A DNA stretch of 23,484 bases from Eubacterium sp. GTDB taxonomy: Bacteria; Bacillota; Clostridia; Lachnospirales; Lachnospiraceae. The stretch spans positions 1-23,484 of the forward strand of contig DNFT01000023.1 in NCBI GenBank assembly GCA_003486385.1, in the 5' to 3' direction. Both the position numbers and the translations under genes were made by a program. This document shows, one piece after another, positions 23,099 through 23,484 of the stretch. The notes under the pieces were generated by a model. It saw only the letters and a program-made list of their open reading frames with translations. It was not told the DNA's origin and did not search any database. Every line of letters begins with the position of its first letter. The stretch's first letter is position 1.

Positions 23099-23484
23099 TC
23101 AGAGCCGGCCTCGGAAATTAAAAGTATCTACGTAAACATGGTTGGCAGTTATCGACCTGTTTATAGTCTGCAACCGCCAACCATGTTTGTCAAGCTTTCC
23201 CCTATTTTTTTCATCAAGATACAACTGTACCCTGTTCTGTATTACCGCAGCAGCCTCAGCAGCACTACTCTGACCTGAAATGAAGCTCATAGCCTCCTCA
23301 TAGACTATATTGTAAACTGCCATATCGTATTGCTTATAGCCCGATGCTGTGTAAGCAAGCTCGCGAAGGGTATCAGCCTGTTGGGATGTAAGATTGCTGC
23401 TAAGAGGGTTATGACCATTTACGCCGTCCTCATATTCATGCATGGCAGCATATAGCTGTGCCTCGAATTTATCTTCAAATACCG
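23099..23484 (-). CDS. Extracellular solute-binding protein, C-terminal part (3' end possibly frameshifted)
   Basis: The frame is open to the window edge and continues beyond it, so only the last 128 residues are seen. They match the C-terminus of family-1 sugar-binding lipoproteins of ABC importers: a helical AYTASGYKQYDMAVYNIVYE stretch and EAAAVIQNRVQLYLDE, where such proteins normally end within a few residues. Here the frame runs on for 36 further residues through the terminator hairpin. A run of seven A (minus strand, 23211-23205) follows the LDE codons, and one more A would produce an immediate TAG stop at 23204-23202. A recent frameshift or a sequencing error is likely. Confidence 0.75.
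   Translation of the reverse strand, partial: VFEDKFEAQLYAAMHEYEDGVNGHNPLSSNLTSQQADTLRELAYTASGYKQYDMAVYNIVYEEAMSFISGQSSAAEAAAVIQNRVQLYLDEKNRGKLDKHGWRLQTINRSITANHVYVDTFNFRGRL
23134..23188 (-). terminator. Terminator-like hairpin after the solute-binding protein gene
   Basis: AAACATGGTTGGCGGTT pairs with AACTGCCAACCATGTTT (17 bp, one G-U) around a loop of about 21 nt. The T-tract is weak (TTTACG, later CTTTTAATTT). The annotated reading frame passes through it, supporting the view that the natural stop lies before it. Confidence 0.6.

Overview
The window looks like a chromosomal segment of a low-to-moderate GC Firmicute, most likely a gut Lachnospiraceae of the Agathobacter/Roseburia/Eubacterium rectale type. 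This rests on AGGAGG-type ribosome sites, sigma-A promoters, Rho-independent terminators, lipoprotein signal peptides and gene families such as AzlCD, YitT, DUF3842, CotH-VTC-DUF4956 and GH3/GH32. The assignment is inference; there is no rRNA, tRNA, prophage or insertion sequence in the window. All large ORFs are intact except possibly the last, a sugar-binding lipoprotein cut by the window edge whose 3' end looks frameshifted.

Layout. 1-208: hairpin-rich intergenic DNA. 209-3207 (minus): a LysR regulator, an L-2-amino-thiazoline-4-carboxylate hydrolase-family protein and a GH32 sucrose/fructan hydrolase, closely spaced and probably co-transcribed. 3208-4140: a long non-coding stretch with a LysR operator candidate, a small promoter/23-codon ORF/terminator unit and the promoter of the next gene. 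4141-5034 (plus): an HSL-type alpha/beta hydrolase. 5140-7446 (minus): a GH3 beta-glucosidase. 7505-8049 (minus): a MazEF-type toxin-antitoxin pair with an 18-bp palindrome between its -35 and -10 boxes. 8269-9334 (plus): the AzlC/AzlD branched-chain amino acid exporter. 9527-14318 (plus): a four-gene operon of a CE1-like esterase lipoprotein, a CotH-kinase lipoprotein, a VTC-domain polyphosphate polymerase and a DUF4956 membrane protein, closed by a bidirectional terminator.

14496-21192 (minus): larC followed by a complete Opp/Nik-type ABC importer (binding lipoprotein, two permeases, two ATPases). LarC loads nickel into the lactate-racemase pincer cofactor and carries a run of 17 histidines; the binding protein ends in a His-Gly-His-Gly-His-Gly motif, so the importer is most simply a nickel (or nickel-chelate) uptake system. 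Upstream of larC lies an unexplained promoter-hairpins-terminator unit of about 190 nt, a candidate riboswitch or small RNA. 21531-21941 is DUF3842, 22036-22911 is a YitT-family membrane protein, and 23099-23484 is the end of an extracellular solute-binding protein.

The two loci most worth following are the CotH-VTC-DUF4956-esterase operon (possible link of polyphosphate or phosphoryl transfer to surface modification; function inferred only) and the larC/nickel-transporter locus with its leader RNA.
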